Below are positions 35,940 to 46,425 of a stretch of 64,000 bases of DNA, one piece after another. The notes beneath the pieces were generated by a model. The model worked only from the letters and a program-made list of their open reading frames with translations, did no database searches and had not been told where the DNA came from. Position 1 is the stretch's first letter. Each line of letters opens with the position of its first letter. The stretch spans positions 62,001 to 126,000 of the forward strand of contig NZ_ATDL01000015.1 in NCBI RefSeq assembly GCF_000416985.1. The letters run 5' to 3'. The translations under genes were made by a program, and so were the position numbers. This stretch comes from Sphingobacterium paucimobilis HER1398 (lineage in GTDB: Bacteria > Bacteroidota > Bacteroidia > Sphingobacteriales > Sphingobacteriaceae).

Positions 35940-38900
35940 ATGAATAATCGTGCTTATACTAAAAGATGGTACAATATTCTATTGTCTTCTTTTAGGAAAA
36001 ACAAAGTAGCATCACCAAAAATCACATTAGAAATGCGTCTGTTAACTTATCTTACTTTAGGTGCCAGTTTGCAATTATCCGCCAACTCCTATGCCCAAAA
36101 AATAAGCATACATACGGATAAAGCAGCCCTTGAGACCGTCTTTAAGGAAATAAGAAAACAAAGTGGCTATTCTTTTATTTATAAAAGTGCTTACCTAAAG
36201 AATGCCGCTCCCGTATCGGTCTCTATAGACAATAGAAACCTCAAGGAGACGCTGGACAAACTACTGAAGGATCAGCCTTTTGACTACGTCATCAAAGGTA
36301 AAGTCGTATCCTTGGTACCACTGACTGCGCCACGCCAGGCCAATTCTGTTTCTTTTGACGAAGAAATAGTCCAACAGCGCCCTATCTCTGGCTATGTCAA
36401 AGATCAGCAGGGCAATCCCCTACAAAAAGCAACCATCCGAGTCAAGGGAAGTAATATCTCCACCTCTACGGACGAAAAGGGGTTCTTTCAACTGAATGGT
36501 GTAGACCGCAGTGCAACCCTTTTGATCAGCTTTCTGGGTTTTGACAATCTCGAGGTCTCCGCTGCCTCCAACCTGCAGAGCCTTACGTTACGACTCGCCA
36601 AGCAGGAAGTCGAAGAAGTCGTTGTCCATACTGGATTCCAGACCTTGAATAAGGAAAGAGCCACAGGTTCCTTTGGGCTTATCGACAAGGCTCAGATTGA
36701 AAAACCGACAAGCAATATTGCGCAACGCATTATTGGTACAACTGCTGGTGTACAGGCTACCCTCGATGTAGACGGCAACCCACGCTTCGAGATCCGTGGA
36801 CAGACCAGTCTCAATATACGGGACAGTAAGGGTGAATTAACCGCCAATGCACACCCCTTAGTTGTTGTGGATGGGTTCGCCATACAGGGGGATTTCAATT
36901 CGATCAATCCGAATGATGTCGAGAGTATCACCATCTTAAAAGACGCCGCTGCAGCGTCCATTTGGGGAGCACGTGCGGCCAATGGTGTGGTGGTTATTGT
37001 CACCAAAAAGGCAAAACAAGGTACTCCGTTAAAAGTCGACTTCCAGGCCTTCACCCGTGTCGGCAAGAAATTTGATCTTTCCTACGTCAACCCTCTAGCC
37101 TCTTCGGCCGAGACCATCGAATATGAGAAACGCGCTTTCAACAGGTGGTACATAAGCGAGAATTCAGGTTCTTTGGAATCAAACTATAACAAAAAGTGGT
37201 CACAAGGATTGGTTGCCCTCAGTGAGCATCATTTGGGCTACATGAGTTTAGCCGATCGCGATGCCGAATTAGAGCGACTGAAGACATTGGACAATCGCAA
37301 GCAGATCGAAGACCTCTTACTGGCCTCCCCTGTTACTCAACAGTACAATCTTACGCTTCAAGGCAGCGGTGCCAAGATGAATAATCTAGTTTCTATGCTC
37401 TATGAGCGCAACCAGAGTAACTTCAAGGAAACGGGCAACGACCGCTACATGCTCAACTACCGCACCACTGCGAGCATCTTCCCTTGGTTGGACGTACATG
37501 CATCGACCATGTTGCAGTACAATGACTTTAAGAAAAACGGCATAAAGCTTTCGGATTCAGACAACTTCAGCATAAAAGACCTATCTCCTTATGACATGTT
37601 GGTCAATTCTGATGGCTCCTACACCAATATCCATCAGTATTATTGGCCTATTATGGAACGTTTTGTGCCTATGGATCGTTTTCCTTATACAGACTGGACT
37701 TACAATCCCGTACAGGAAATCTACGAACGCGATCACCGCACCAAAGAACTGAATACCCGCTTGATGGGAGGGCTTACCTTCAAACCATTTAAAGGGCTTA
37801 CCTTTGATACAAAACTTCAGTATGAGCACTTCAATACCAACAACCGTTACTTATACAAAGAAAACTCCTTCTATGTACGCAAACGGGTCAATGAAGCTAC
37901 CGCTTGGGACAACAAAAAGAACACCTTTATTCCCAACTTGCCTAAAGGTGGCTTGATCGAGCAACCTTTTGAAAAACCCAGAGAATGGGGTCGCAGCACT
38001 GTAAATTCCTACACGTTCCGCAATCAGCTCAACTATAATAGGACTTTCGGATTAGACCATGAGATCAATGCCATAGCAGGTAGTGAAATCAGTAATATCG
38101 TAAGCGAACAGTTCTATACCCCACCTTCCTACGGATTCAATGAGGAGACCCTTACCGTAGGCAGCTATCCGAATGGACCAGGCGGCACCTTCAATCCGAT
38201 CAAGAACTGGTTAGGTAGCAACCAGACCTTCCGTTACACCAATTCCTTCACGTACCGTACCGAGCGCTTTGTCTCTATGTTTGCCAATGCCGCTTATACC
38301 TATCGGAACAAGTACACCCTATCAGGTAGTATCCGTACAGATGCGTCCAACATGATTACAGACGATCCGGCATATCGTTATGCGCCATTTTGGTCTATTG
38401 GTGGATCCTATCAGATCGGCAGGGAGGATTTTATGCAACAGTATACTTGGCTAGACCGTTTGAATCTGAGGTTGACCTATGGTTATAACGGTAATGTGGA
38501 TCGCTCAACTTCCTTCCGCCCACTTGTGGCTCTGGACAGCAATCCAAATGTATATACCAATGAATATACAGGCCGAATCAGTAGCTATGGAAATCCAACG
38601 CTCCGCTGGGAGCGTACGGCGACCTGGAATGCCGGTATAGATTATTCCCTATGGCAGGGCAAGCTCTATGGAAAGATCGATGTGTACAACAAGCAAGGGA
38701 AAGACCTCATTGCACAACTATCCATTCCTGCAGTAAATGGAACCAACGCACAGAAGCTGAATAATGCCGAAATCAGCAATCATGGTATCGAACTTGAATT
38801 AGGTACTGCCTTACCATTACATGGATCCGATATCACCTGGCGTGGTAGTTTCAACTTTTCATACAACAAAAATAAGGTCAACAAATTATTTGTAGCCAAT

Positions 38901-39584
38901 TATGCTGCTAGCGAATTATATGGACGGGATTACGGCGCCTACGTAGAGGGGTACGATGCCAATGCCTTATGGGTGTTCCAGTATGCTGGCGTGCATGATA
39001 AGCAACCTATGGTACATGGCACCAACGGCGAGCTTTATGATTTTGGGACTTGGACACCAGGCGATGGTCGTGACTACTTATTGCATGCCGGTACGCGCGT
39101 AGCCCCATATACATTAGGTTTTAGCAACAGTTTTCAAATCTATGATTTTAACCTATCATTCATCCTGACCGGTAAATTGGGACATAAGTTTCTTAAACAA
39201 TCGTTCAATTATCCAGCCATTGGAACGAGTAGACTACTTCCTAACAATAAACTAGGCGAAGTCATGAATGGCGATCCTAATTCGATCATTCCATTACCAT
39301 TAAATGACATCGAACCCCGGTATTATTTCTGGGATAGATTCTACCCGTACATGGATTACTTGGTCACCAATGCGTCCCACCTGCGTATGCAAGAGGTCAA
39401 TGCCAGCTATCGCTTACCTACGGAAAAGTGGAGTTTATTAAAGCAGTGCAATGCTATGGTATACCTACAGGGCAATGACCTATTCACCGTATTATTCAAC
39501 AACACAGGCGAAGATCCGGAGTACCGCTTAGGTACGATGAAACCACGTCCACGTTTTACATTTGGTTTGAAGGTTGGATTTTAA
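35940..39584 (+). CDS. SusC/RagA family TonB-dependent outer-membrane transporter
   Basis: A 1214-aa protein. A signal peptide ends near SANSYAQ (about residue 52). A STN signalling domain (about 55-125), a carboxypeptidase-regulatory-like beta-sandwich (PISGYVKDQQGNPLQKATI, about 148-230), a plug (DVESITILKDAAAASIWGARAANGVVVIVTKK region, about 325-355) and a barrel ending in FGLKVGF follow. The STN domain implies signalling to the FecR/sigma pair upstream. It pairs with SusD as a glycan, peptide or siderophore importer; the substrate cannot be read from sequence. Confidence 0.95.
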   Translation: MNNRAYTKRWYNILLSSFRKNKVASPKITLEMRLLTYLTLGASLQLSANSYAQKISIHTDKAALETVFKEIRKQSGYSFIYKSAYLKNAAPVSVSIDNRNLKETLDKLLKDQPFDYVIKGKVVSLVPLTAPRQANSVSFDEEIVQQRPISGYVKDQQGNPLQKATIRVKGSNISTSTDEKGFFQLNGVDRSATLLISFLGFDNLEVSAASNLQSLTLRLAKQEVEEVVVHTGFQTLNKERATGSFGLIDKAQIEKPTSNIAQRIIGTTAGVQATLDVDGNPRFEIRGQTSLNIRDSKGELTANAHPLVVVDGFAIQGDFNSINPNDVESITILKDAAAASIWGARAANGVVVIVTKKAKQGTPLKVDFQAFTRVGKKFDLSYVNPLASSAETIEYEKRAFNRWYISENSGSLESNYNKKWSQGLVALSEHHLGYMSLADRDAELERLKTLDNRKQIEDLLLASPVTQQYNLTLQGSGAKMNNLVSMLYERNQSNFKETGNDRYMLNYRTTASIFPWLDVHASTMLQYNDFKKNGIKLSDSDNFSIKDLSPYDMLVNSDGSYTNIHQYYWPIMERFVPMDRFPYTDWTYNPVQEIYERDHRTKELNTRLMGGLTFKPFKGLTFDTKLQYEHFNTNNRYLYKENSFYVRKRVNEATAWDNKKNTFIPNLPKGGLIEQPFEKPREWGRSTVNSYTFRNQLNYNRTFGLDHEINAIAGSEISNIVSEQFYTPPSYGFNEETLTVGSYPNGPGGTFNPIKNWLGSNQTFRYTNSFTYRTERFVSMFANAAYTYRNKYTLSGSIRTDASNMITDDPAYRYAPFWSIGGSYQIGREDFMQQYTWLDRLNLRLTYGYNGNVDRSTSFRPLVALDSNPNVYTNEYTGRISSYGNPTLRWERTATWNAGIDYSLWQGKLYGKIDVYNKQGKDLIAQLSIPAVNGTNAQKLNNAEISNHGIELELGTALPLHGSDITWRGSFNFSYNKNKVNKLFVANYAASELYGRDYGAYVEGYDANALWVFQYAGVHDKQPMVHGTNGELYDFGTWTPGDGRDYLLHAGTRVAPYTLGFSNSFQIYDFNLSFILTGKLGHKFLKQSFNYPAIGTSRLLPNNKLGEVMNGDPNSIIPLPLNDIEPRYYFWDRFYPYMDYLVTNASHLRMQEVNASYRLPTEKWSLLKQCNAMVYLQGNDLFTVLFNNTGEDPEYRLGTMKPRPRFTFGLKVGF

Positions 39585-39597
39585 TTAATAAGGAAAG

Positions 39598-41139
39598 ATG
39601 AAAACTACAATAAAGAAAACGAGCAAACTATCCCTAGCTATACTTATTTCCGCCGCACTGTCTTTCAGCAGCTGCAATAAATTCTTAGATGAAAAGCCAT
39701 CCAAATCTTCCGATCTGGTGGTGACCACGACGGATCAGTTGGACGCATTGCTTAATAGATATCAAACCTTCTATTCCGAAGGCAACCGTACGGCTATATA
39801 CAGTACGGATGATTATAATTTCACTAAGCAGATCTACGATGCCCGTCCTGCAACATTTGGCATGGCGGCCGTGGAGTTTGCCCTTTGGGATATTGAGTAT
39901 CTTCAAGACGATACCCGCGAAAACTTTTGGAAAAACGAGTATACCAAGATCTTCAATGCCAACATGGTACTGGAGAATCTAAGCCGTGTGAGCGGAAGCC
40001 AAGCAGACAAGGACCGGTTGAAAGCTGATGCACATTTGATCCGTGCCTACAGCTACCTTACTTTGGTCGATACCTACTGCCTTCCTTATACCGAATCAAA
40101 CAAGAATGAGCCTGGTCTGCCGATCAAGCTGACCACCTCGTTTGAAGAGTCTACAGCACGGGCACCATTGCATGCAGTATATACACAGATTGAATCCGAT
40201 CTTGCCGAAGCATCCAAAGCAAATGTTCCCCTTGTACAGCAAGGACGTGCAAGACACTGGCGCGCCAATACGGCTGCAGTCAATGGTCTAGCTGCCCGCT
40301 ATTACCTGATTCGCAACGACTACAACAAGGCCCTTGATTTTGCCAGCAAAGCATTGAGCGAGTATAGCACTTTTGTTGACTATAATACCAATATGCGCTA
40401 TGGACGTAGCAGTACAGTCAATATCAATACTGGTACGCCCAATGCGGAGACAGTCACATTGCAGTTTCCCTATACGCACGACAATCAAACTGACTTTACG
40501 GATATGTTACAGTGGAAGGAGTTTTTGTACTTCCGTATGCTGAATCACGAAAGCTGGTGGTATGTTCCGAGCCAGGAACTGATCGATCTCTATGACAAGA
40601 ACAACGATCTGCGCTACGAGTACCACTTTGTCGAAGGCTATTCCTACGACCGTGGTATGACCAAGCCTGCGTACGATTGGCCCGGTTACGTTTTTTTCTA
40701 TAAAGACCGTATACCTTCGGGGCCTACTGTAGCGGAGATGACACTCATCAAGGCCGAATGCCAGGCAAGGTTAGATCAAGTATCGGCTGCTATGACCACC
40801 GTCAATACCTTACGGGCCAAACGGATGAAACCAGGCGCATGGGTGGATCTCCAAGCGAGCAATAAAGACGAAGCGATCAAGAAGGTGCTCGAAGAGCGTC
40901 GTAGAGAGATGCCGTACACACAGCGCTGGTCCGACATCCGCAGGTTCAACAACAATGACTATGCAGGCGATGATGTACTTTTGACTCGCAGTTTCTATCC
41001 GTACAATGCTTCGACGGTACAGGCTGACCAAGCGATCAAAACGTATCAGCTACCCAAAGACTCCAGACGATTTGCTGTTCCTATTCCACGAACAGAGATC
41101 ATTTCAAGTCAAGGGGCAATTGTTCAGAATACCTATTAA
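39598..41139 (+). CDS. SusD/RagB family nutrient-binding lipoprotein
   Basis: A 513-aa outer-membrane lipoprotein; lipobox LSFSSC with Cys near residue 26, then NKFLDEKPSKSSD, which is SusD-typical. TPR-like helices (DAHLIRAYSYLTLVDTYC) and the C-terminal RRREMPYTQRWSDIRRF motif mark the RagB/SusD family. It binds substrate on the lid of the preceding SusC barrel, 13 bp upstream. Enzymes for polysaccharide breakdown are absent, so this is not a classical PUL. Confidence 0.94.
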   Translation: MKTTIKKTSKLSLAILISAALSFSSCNKFLDEKPSKSSDLVVTTTDQLDALLNRYQTFYSEGNRTAIYSTDDYNFTKQIYDARPATFGMAAVEFALWDIEYLQDDTRENFWKNEYTKIFNANMVLENLSRVSGSQADKDRLKADAHLIRAYSYLTLVDTYCLPYTESNKNEPGLPIKLTTSFEESTARAPLHAVYTQIESDLAEASKANVPLVQQGRARHWRANTAAVNGLAARYYLIRNDYNKALDFASKALSEYSTFVDYNTNMRYGRSSTVNINTGTPNAETVTLQFPYTHDNQTDFTDMLQWKEFLYFRMLNHESWWYVPSQELIDLYDKNNDLRYEYHFVEGYSYDRGMTKPAYDWPGYVFFYKDRIPSGPTVAEMTLIKAECQARLDQVSAAMTTVNTLRAKRMKPGAWVDLQASNKDEAIKKVLEERRREMPYTQRWSDIRRFNNNDYAGDDVLLTRSFYPYNASTVQADQAIKTYQLPKDSRRFAVPIPRTEIISSQGAIVQNTY

Positions 41140-41145
41140 TAAAAC

Positions 41146-41176
41146 AAAAGGGACATCTTTACGATGTCCCTTTTTT
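41146..41176. terminator. Bidirectional terminator after susD
   Basis: AAAAGGGACATC / GATGTCCCTTTT, a perfect 12-bp stem with a TTTAC loop and T-runs on both sides, sits between the susD stop (41139) and the convergent redoxin stop (41179). Confidence 0.88.
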
Positions 41177-41178
41177 GA

Positions 41179-42708
41179 TTACAGTAGGCTGACTTCATTG
41201 ATCATCAGCTCCAATTCATCCTCATTGTCTGCATCCGTTCTGAAGTTCTCAAAGATCAGATTCCCCTGCTTATCGATCAGAAAATTCATCGGTGCTGCCC
41301 CTCTATTATCCAAGTTGCCCTTATCCCGTCCCTTTACATCTTCCAATGGCATAAAGCTATAGCCTGTGGACTTCAAGAATGGCAATACATAATCATTCTG
41401 CGAGGAAGCGATATTGATTCCGATATAGGCTAGCTTATCTTTTGTAAATTTACGTACTACATTTTCGAAGTGAGGGAACTCTCCTCTGCACGGTCCGCAG
41501 CCCGGATACCAATACGTAATGAAAGTAACTTTCTCCTTAAAGTCTGCCAGACTATTGCTGCTTCCTGCATAGTTTTTCAACTCAAATGGTGTAGCCACTC
41601 GCGCGTTAGTCCTCAGGCTATTCGATATAGCAGCTTGCACTGCCCCCTTGTCCTTACCAAGCTCCTGTCCATAAGCTGTCAGCGATTCTTTAATAGCAGG
41701 AGAAGGAGATTTCGTATAGAATTCCATTAAAGTTGCAAAGGCCTGATCCGTCTGCCCACTCTGTTGCAATACCTCAGCCTTAGCAACCGGAATCATCTTA
41801 AATACCGATGAATAGCGTGAGACCTTGATACCATCCAATACCCCCAGTGCCTTATCCCAGTCCTTACTATCCTTCGCCTCTTTATATTGGGCAAATTTTA
41901 CTGCGGTTTCTGCATTCTGCTGCCAATTTTCCTGCTTCGTCATTTCGAAAAGTTCTGTAGCGAGTGCTGCAGCTTCCGTATAACGCTTTTGTTTCATTAA
42001 CAAGTCACTATATGCAGACATCCCACTTCCTGTCCAGTTGTACTTTGCCGGCGAGAAGTCTTTCTTAAGGCGTACATATATAGCCTCTTTTTCTTTAACA
42101 TCCGACGTCTGATGCGCCAACCAATACAGCGCTTGCGCGCCTCGCTCACTGGTATTGAACTTGTCTGCTACAGCAAGACTTAGACTTCTGTTCTTCTCGG
42201 GATCGATATTTTTGAATGAACTTGCATAGTAAAAGGCATAGCTCGCATCTTCTGGATCTATTTCCGTAATTTTCTTTAAGTATTCTCTTCCCTTATCTTC
42301 CTCTCCCCAACGTGACGCATCAGACCACAATGCGGCATAGGCTTCCTTCAGATTCGGATTGATCTGGATTGCTTTCAACAGGTAAGTTTTCGCTTTGGGG
42401 CTATACTCATTCTCCAAAGCTGCTCCCAATGCAAATGGAATATTCGCATTTTTAGGTTTTTCCTTCATCCAGCCCTCATACAGACTGAAGAGTGCCGGAT
42501 TTTCGATTCCCATAGCCTTGATCAGCTCCATGTGATACCCCACACTGTCAAAATTATTTTTAACCTTCTTCTGTAGTGCTTTTAATTCCTTAGGAGCGAT
42601 CTGTTCTGTCTTGGCAGCCTGTTGTGCCTTTACTTCATTTGAAGCCGTACCGTAAGTCACAGCCCCCATCAGTGCCAGTCCGACAATAGTTAACTTTTTT
42701 CTGTTCAT
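41179..42708 (-). CDS. TPR-containing thioredoxin-fold (TlpA-like) exported protein
   Basis: A 509-aa protein with an N-terminal signal (MNRKKLTIVGLALMGAVTYG). Helical TPR-like repeats occupy about residues 60-350, and a C-terminal redoxin domain carries YWYPGCGPCRGEFPHF (CxxC, about residues 398-413). It probably acts as a periplasmic disulfide reductase. Such proteins often accompany FecI/FecR/SusC/SusD loci, and this one is convergent to one. Confidence 0.87.
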   Translation of the reverse strand: MNRKKLTIVGLALMGAVTYGTASNEVKAQQAAKTEQIAPKELKALQKKVKNNFDSVGYHMELIKAMGIENPALFSLYEGWMKEKPKNANIPFALGAALENEYSPKAKTYLLKAIQINPNLKEAYAALWSDASRWGEEDKGREYLKKITEIDPEDASYAFYYASSFKNIDPEKNRSLSLAVADKFNTSERGAQALYWLAHQTSDVKEKEAIYVRLKKDFSPAKYNWTGSGMSAYSDLLMKQKRYTEAAALATELFEMTKQENWQQNAETAVKFAQYKEAKDSKDWDKALGVLDGIKVSRYSSVFKMIPVAKAEVLQQSGQTDQAFATLMEFYTKSPSPAIKESLTAYGQELGKDKGAVQAAISNSLRTNARVATPFELKNYAGSSNSLADFKEKVTFITYWYPGCGPCRGEFPHFENVVRKFTKDKLAYIGINIASSQNDYVLPFLKSTGYSFMPLEDVKGRDKGNLDNRGAAPMNFLIDKQGNLIFENFRTDADNEDELELMINEVSLL

Positions 42709-42915
42709 CTTTTAATATTAGTGCTTATTATAAAAAATCAGTTGCTATGTATAAGACAGCTATGGCTGGACTTTGTCTAAGATTTATTTACACACTGGTA
42801 GGCTAAAAGATTCATTACAAGACACTCAAAGTTATTCGCCTTAGTCGGACAATACCAAAAAACAAGACTATCCTATTTCGGTCAAAACGGAATATAAACA
42901 AGCCGCTCTTTAAAT

Positions 42916-43088
42916 TTACCAGCGACAAAGACAAAGAACATCATACGCATAGGACGTATCTCCATTTGATGAACCAATATATAATGTATCATGCTCTTTG
43001 TCATAGGTGATCAGCATCGGGAACCGACTTGAGCCTCAGCAGATAGCACACCGCTCAGTAGGCCTACAAGCAATAGACTGCGTATCAT
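42916..43088 (-). pseudogene. Remnant of a secreted protein
   Basis: From ATG 43088 one frame encodes a clean signal peptide (MIRSLLLVGLLSGVLSAEAQ) and stops after VGSRC. A second frame continues RFPMLITYDKEHDTLYIG, then SSNGDTSYAYDVLCLCRW and stop at 42916. A single shift near 43030 joins them, so a short exported protein has decayed. The rest of 42709-43252 shows no gene. Confidence 0.4.
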
Positions 43089-43252
43089 AGATTATCTGTT
43101 TTTGAATACAAAGCACCATTCATCATCATCTGGATGGTTATCATAAGTGTTTAAAAATTCAGGAATAAAGATAGTCCCTATTTGTAAAAAAACAGCTATA
43201 CAAAAAACAAAACATTTCGCTCAAGTGTATTTATTTAAAACAAACTTCATAT

Positions 43253-44314
43253 ATGCTCATCCTACTACTGTCCTGTTTACTTATCCTTCTCAGCATCCTC
43301 CCCTTTATACAACATCAACATTGGATTTTCCGCGTACCCGAGTTCCTAAAGCTACAGATTCTTATTCTGCAAGGGGCTGTCTTTGTACTGCTATTCATTT
43401 TTAGCAGCAGAGATCCACTCTTTTGGTCGATACAGTCTATACAACTGCTGTTAATGATCTATCATATGTATATCCTGTCTCGGTATACTAAGTTCTGGCG
43501 CACACCAGTAATTCAGAAATCTGCTTCAGCTTCAGATCATATTAAAATTATCTCCTGTAATGTATATCAGGATAATCGGGAGTACGAGCGTTTTATAACC
43601 TTAGTCCGAAAAGAAGCGCCTGACATTGTGCTTACGATGGAAAGTGATAACCACTGGGAGCAGGCACTACGTCAGCTGGAGAACGACTATCCCAATACTC
43701 AAAAAGTCACATTAGACAACACTTACGGAATGCACTTCTATACGCACCTCCGGGTAATAAAGATTCAGACACATTATTTTGTAGCCGATGATCTCCCCAG
43801 TATCGAAGCCGAACTTGAGACTAAGGATGGGCACCGTTTCATTTTCTTTGGTGTACATCCTCCGCCACCGAGTCCCACCGAAGAAGAAAATTCGAAAGAG
43901 CGTGACGGTGACCTTCTGAGCGTAGCCAAGCGTGTACGTCACTATACACTACCTGTCGTGGTTGCAGGAGACTTTAATAATGTAGCGTGGGCAAAGAGTT
44001 CGATTCTATTCAGAAAAACCAGCCAGCTTATCGATGCCCGTATCGGCCGGGGAATACTCGCGACTTTCCATGCTAAGTATTGGTTCTTTCGGGTTCCTCT
44101 GGATCTACTATTCCATAGCACGCAGGTATTCGTCGACCGATTAACGATTCTCCCCGATATCGGATCGGATCACTTTCCTGTATCCTGCACCTTCCATATC
44201 GACCGACAATCTGATGATCAGGTAGAGCGTGTGGAGAATCTGGACAAGGACGAGATGCAGGATGTGAACGAGCTGATCCAAGAAGGTAAAGAAGAGGAAA
44301 GCGACAATAGATAA
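43253..44314 (+). CDS. Membrane-anchored endonuclease/exonuclease/phosphatase family protein
   Basis: A 353-aa protein. The first ~80 residues hold two or three TM helices (LILLLSCLLILLSILPFI and later hydrophobic stretches). The EEP domain has IKIISCNVYQDN (metal Asn), IVLTMESD (metal Glu), GDFNN (about residue 243) and SDHFPV (catalytic His, about 302). A highly charged tail follows. Likely a phosphodiesterase facing the periplasm; the substrate may be DNA, phospholipid or inositol phosphate. Confidence 0.88.
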   Translation: MLILLLSCLLILLSILPFIQHQHWIFRVPEFLKLQILILQGAVFVLLFIFSSRDPLFWSIQSIQLLLMIYHMYILSRYTKFWRTPVIQKSASASDHIKIISCNVYQDNREYERFITLVRKEAPDIVLTMESDNHWEQALRQLENDYPNTQKVTLDNTYGMHFYTHLRVIKIQTHYFVADDLPSIEAELETKDGHRFIFFGVHPPPPSPTEEENSKERDGDLLSVAKRVRHYTLPVVVAGDFNNVAWAKSSILFRKTSQLIDARIGRGILATFHAKYWFFRVPLDLLFHSTQVFVDRLTILPDIGSDHFPVSCTFHIDRQSDDQVERVENLDKDEMQDVNELIQEGKEEESDNR

Positions 44315-44417
44315 CAGCATGACAGATGAACAGCATCTTTATGAATAAAATATAGCCGGTAATAGGGATTGCCGTTGTCCTCAATTGTCCTTAATATTGA
44401 CCTATATTTCGACAACT

Positions 44418-45008
44418 ATGCATATAAATTATTTAAGCATTAGCTTGGTTGCTTTTTTGATGAGCGCCTGCACACAAAAAAACACGACTTCGACGCAAGA
44501 AACAGCCGATTCTGTAACGCTCACTGGGAATAAGGAGGTATCCAATCGGGCGGACATGCAGGAGATAACTGCAACTGACACATCCATCGATCAAGGAAAA
44601 CAATGGTTGGAAAACATTTTCAAAACAAAAAATTCGGACAGATACTTTCCCGACTACAATGTAGAGGAAAAACTGTGCACCAAGCAATTTCAGGAATTTA
44701 TTGCCGATTCGGGCGAACTGTACAGTGCTTCCAACCTGACGGACGAAGAATATCCCGCCGCCGAGAAACGCTATAAAGACAAATGGTCCAAAATCTATCC
44801 CATCGAAGAGCGCGAAATGTGGCTATTCGGGAGAGGCAATGGCGATATCGGAGAACTCCAAAAGCTAGAGATTTCGAAACTCAAAGACCATATCTACCGT
44901 GTATTCATCGATTATGGTGAGGGTATAAAAACACAGAATGAGGTAAGTCTCGTTCTTGAAAAGGGGCATTATAAAATTGATTACTGCAAGACAGAGTTTA
45001 TTGATTGA
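44418..45008 (+). CDS. Lipoprotein of unknown function
   Basis: A 196-aa protein starting at MHINYLSISLVAFLMSAC (44418) with a lipobox ending MSAC. A Ser/Thr-rich linker is followed by a charged alpha/beta domain (KQWLENIFKTKNSDRYF, YRVFIDYGEG, HYKIDYCKTEFID) reminiscent of DUF3828-type domains, but I would not assign it. A TATATTTC box ends 7 bp before the ATG. The gene appears monocistronic. Confidence 0.65.
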   Translation: MHINYLSISLVAFLMSACTQKNTTSTQETADSVTLTGNKEVSNRADMQEITATDTSIDQGKQWLENIFKTKNSDRYFPDYNVEEKLCTKQFQEFIADSGELYSASNLTDEEYPAAEKRYKDKWSKIYPIEEREMWLFGRGNGDIGELQKLEISKLKDHIYRVFIDYGEGIKTQNEVSLVLEKGHYKIDYCKTEFID

Positions 45009-45366
45009 GGTCAGTTGTAGACCATTACCTTAAGATTGCTTCATTTCATTCGCAATGACGGAGTTGCAAACGGTGTCGTCATCCCGAAATTGGGACAAGT
45101 AATCGACCGTAGTGGAGAATCCCAAAGGGCGCTTTGAAGCAATATCTAGAAACTATATAATCACCGCTATACAGTTGATAGACCCGTTCGATTCCGCTCC
45201 GCTACACTCAGGGTGACGTTTGCTTTTACTGTCATTAAATCTCCGAGGTGCTAATTAAAAAAACTCACCTTCCGCAAGGACCTGTATTATCTATTATTAA
45301 ACAGTGCAATGACGACAGGTTATACCTGTCCACCCGATAAAAGTGGGGACAGGTTCAATAACACGC
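45009..45366. repeat. Intergenic stretch with dispersed-repeat pieces and hairpins
   Basis: There is no gene in these ~360 bp. At 45179-45220 lies a dispersed repeat (TAGACCC...CTACACTCAGGGTGACG) seen again at 49633-49672. At 45321-45357 ACCTGTCC/GGACAGGT arms form a hairpin next to GACAGGT/ACCTGTC. The segment near 45060-45110 also resembles the small repeats that fill Bacteroidota intergenic regions. Confidence 0.5.
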
Positions 45367-46359
45367 TTACTTAATCAAATTATCTGAATACAATTTAGCT
45401 TCTCGTATACCGTATATAGCACTAAAAGGCTTTATGAAAGCTCCATTACAAAACTGTTTCAGTACTTCAGTCAGCGGTTCCTTCTCCCTTCCTCGCAATA
45501 GGGCCTTAATACCAGAACTTGCTAAGAATTCCTGCTCCGTCCATTTTGAATCGTATAAAAAGGAGGCTTCATAATTAACCTTTTCTTTTTTGTATAAGGG
45601 TTCTATAACATAGATAGTGTCCTGTAGAACCTTGTAAAAGAAAGGTTCGCCGTACCCTACATCATCGATACGAAGTCCCTCCTCCGTTTTCTTTACCTCG
45701 AAAACATGATAGCTCATTAGTAGCCTAGCATACCCTATCGGAGGAAGATATTTTATTTCATTTTCCACAAAGTGACGACTAAGTGCCTCTTGCAACATCA
45801 TATCATCGCACACCACCCTATCAAAGAAATTTGGCCCACGGTTAGAAAAGTAAATAGTGAATCTAGACGAATCCTTGAGCATAGATCCGATTGAAAGAAA
45901 TAGATAATTCGTGAGCAACTCCTTAAATCTTCTCATACCTCCACGAAACTCTCCCCATACTCCCGGATTTGGAAAACCAAGATCCTGGAGACCATTCACA
46001 TCAGTATAGCTATAAATATCCATCACTTGTGATTCTGTCTGAGGATCATACTCTCCCAGCAACATATACACTATCGAATCACGGATATTTTCATCTGTAA
46101 GGAACAAAGAGTCTAGAGAAGCATCCCACTCACACGAGTCTCCTTCCCAGTAAATACTATCTTTTATTCTATAGCATATTGGTCCATCTGAAAAGGATAG
46201 TCCTCCCCGACTTAAAAGCTTATTCAACCTCCATCCCCTTGCCTGAAAAAGCTTTTGAACGTCTTTAGAAAGCTGTTCTAGACTTTGATCGGTTGGCGAT
46301 TGTGCATAGGCCTGTAATGTAAAAAGTAACGCAATCAGTGGTAATAAAAGATATCTCAT
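45367..46359 (-). CDS. Exported protein of unknown function
   Basis: A 330-aa protein. The start MRYLLLPLIALLFTLQAYAQ (46359) gives a clean signal peptide; the frame begins 3 codons earlier. The mature part has no known motif: acidic residues, a short Cys pair (CEWDAS, VCDDMM), and aromatic-rich strands (YGEPFFYKVLQDTIYVI). It may be a periplasmic or surface protein of unknown family. Confidence 0.6.
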   Translation of the reverse strand: MRYLLLPLIALLFTLQAYAQSPTDQSLEQLSKDVQKLFQARGWRLNKLLSRGGLSFSDGPICYRIKDSIYWEGDSCEWDASLDSLFLTDENIRDSIVYMLLGEYDPQTESQVMDIYSYTDVNGLQDLGFPNPGVWGEFRGGMRRFKELLTNYLFLSIGSMLKDSSRFTIYFSNRGPNFFDRVVCDDMMLQEALSRHFVENEIKYLPPIGYARLLMSYHVFEVKKTEEGLRIDDVGYGEPFFYKVLQDTIYVIEPLYKKEKVNYEASFLYDSKWTEQEFLASSGIKALLRGREKEPLTEVLKQFCNGAFIKPFSAIYGIREAKLYSDNLIK

Positions 46360-46425
46360 ATATAACAAGATGCCTAGCTGTACAACATTCCATAAACTAG
46401 CGCAAGGACGTTATGTACAACCTTA

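Noticed and set aside
41179..42708. A surface enzyme for the SusCD substrate
   Set aside because: The protein has TPR and thioredoxin features only, so the locus cannot be called a polysaccharide utilisation locus from this evidence.
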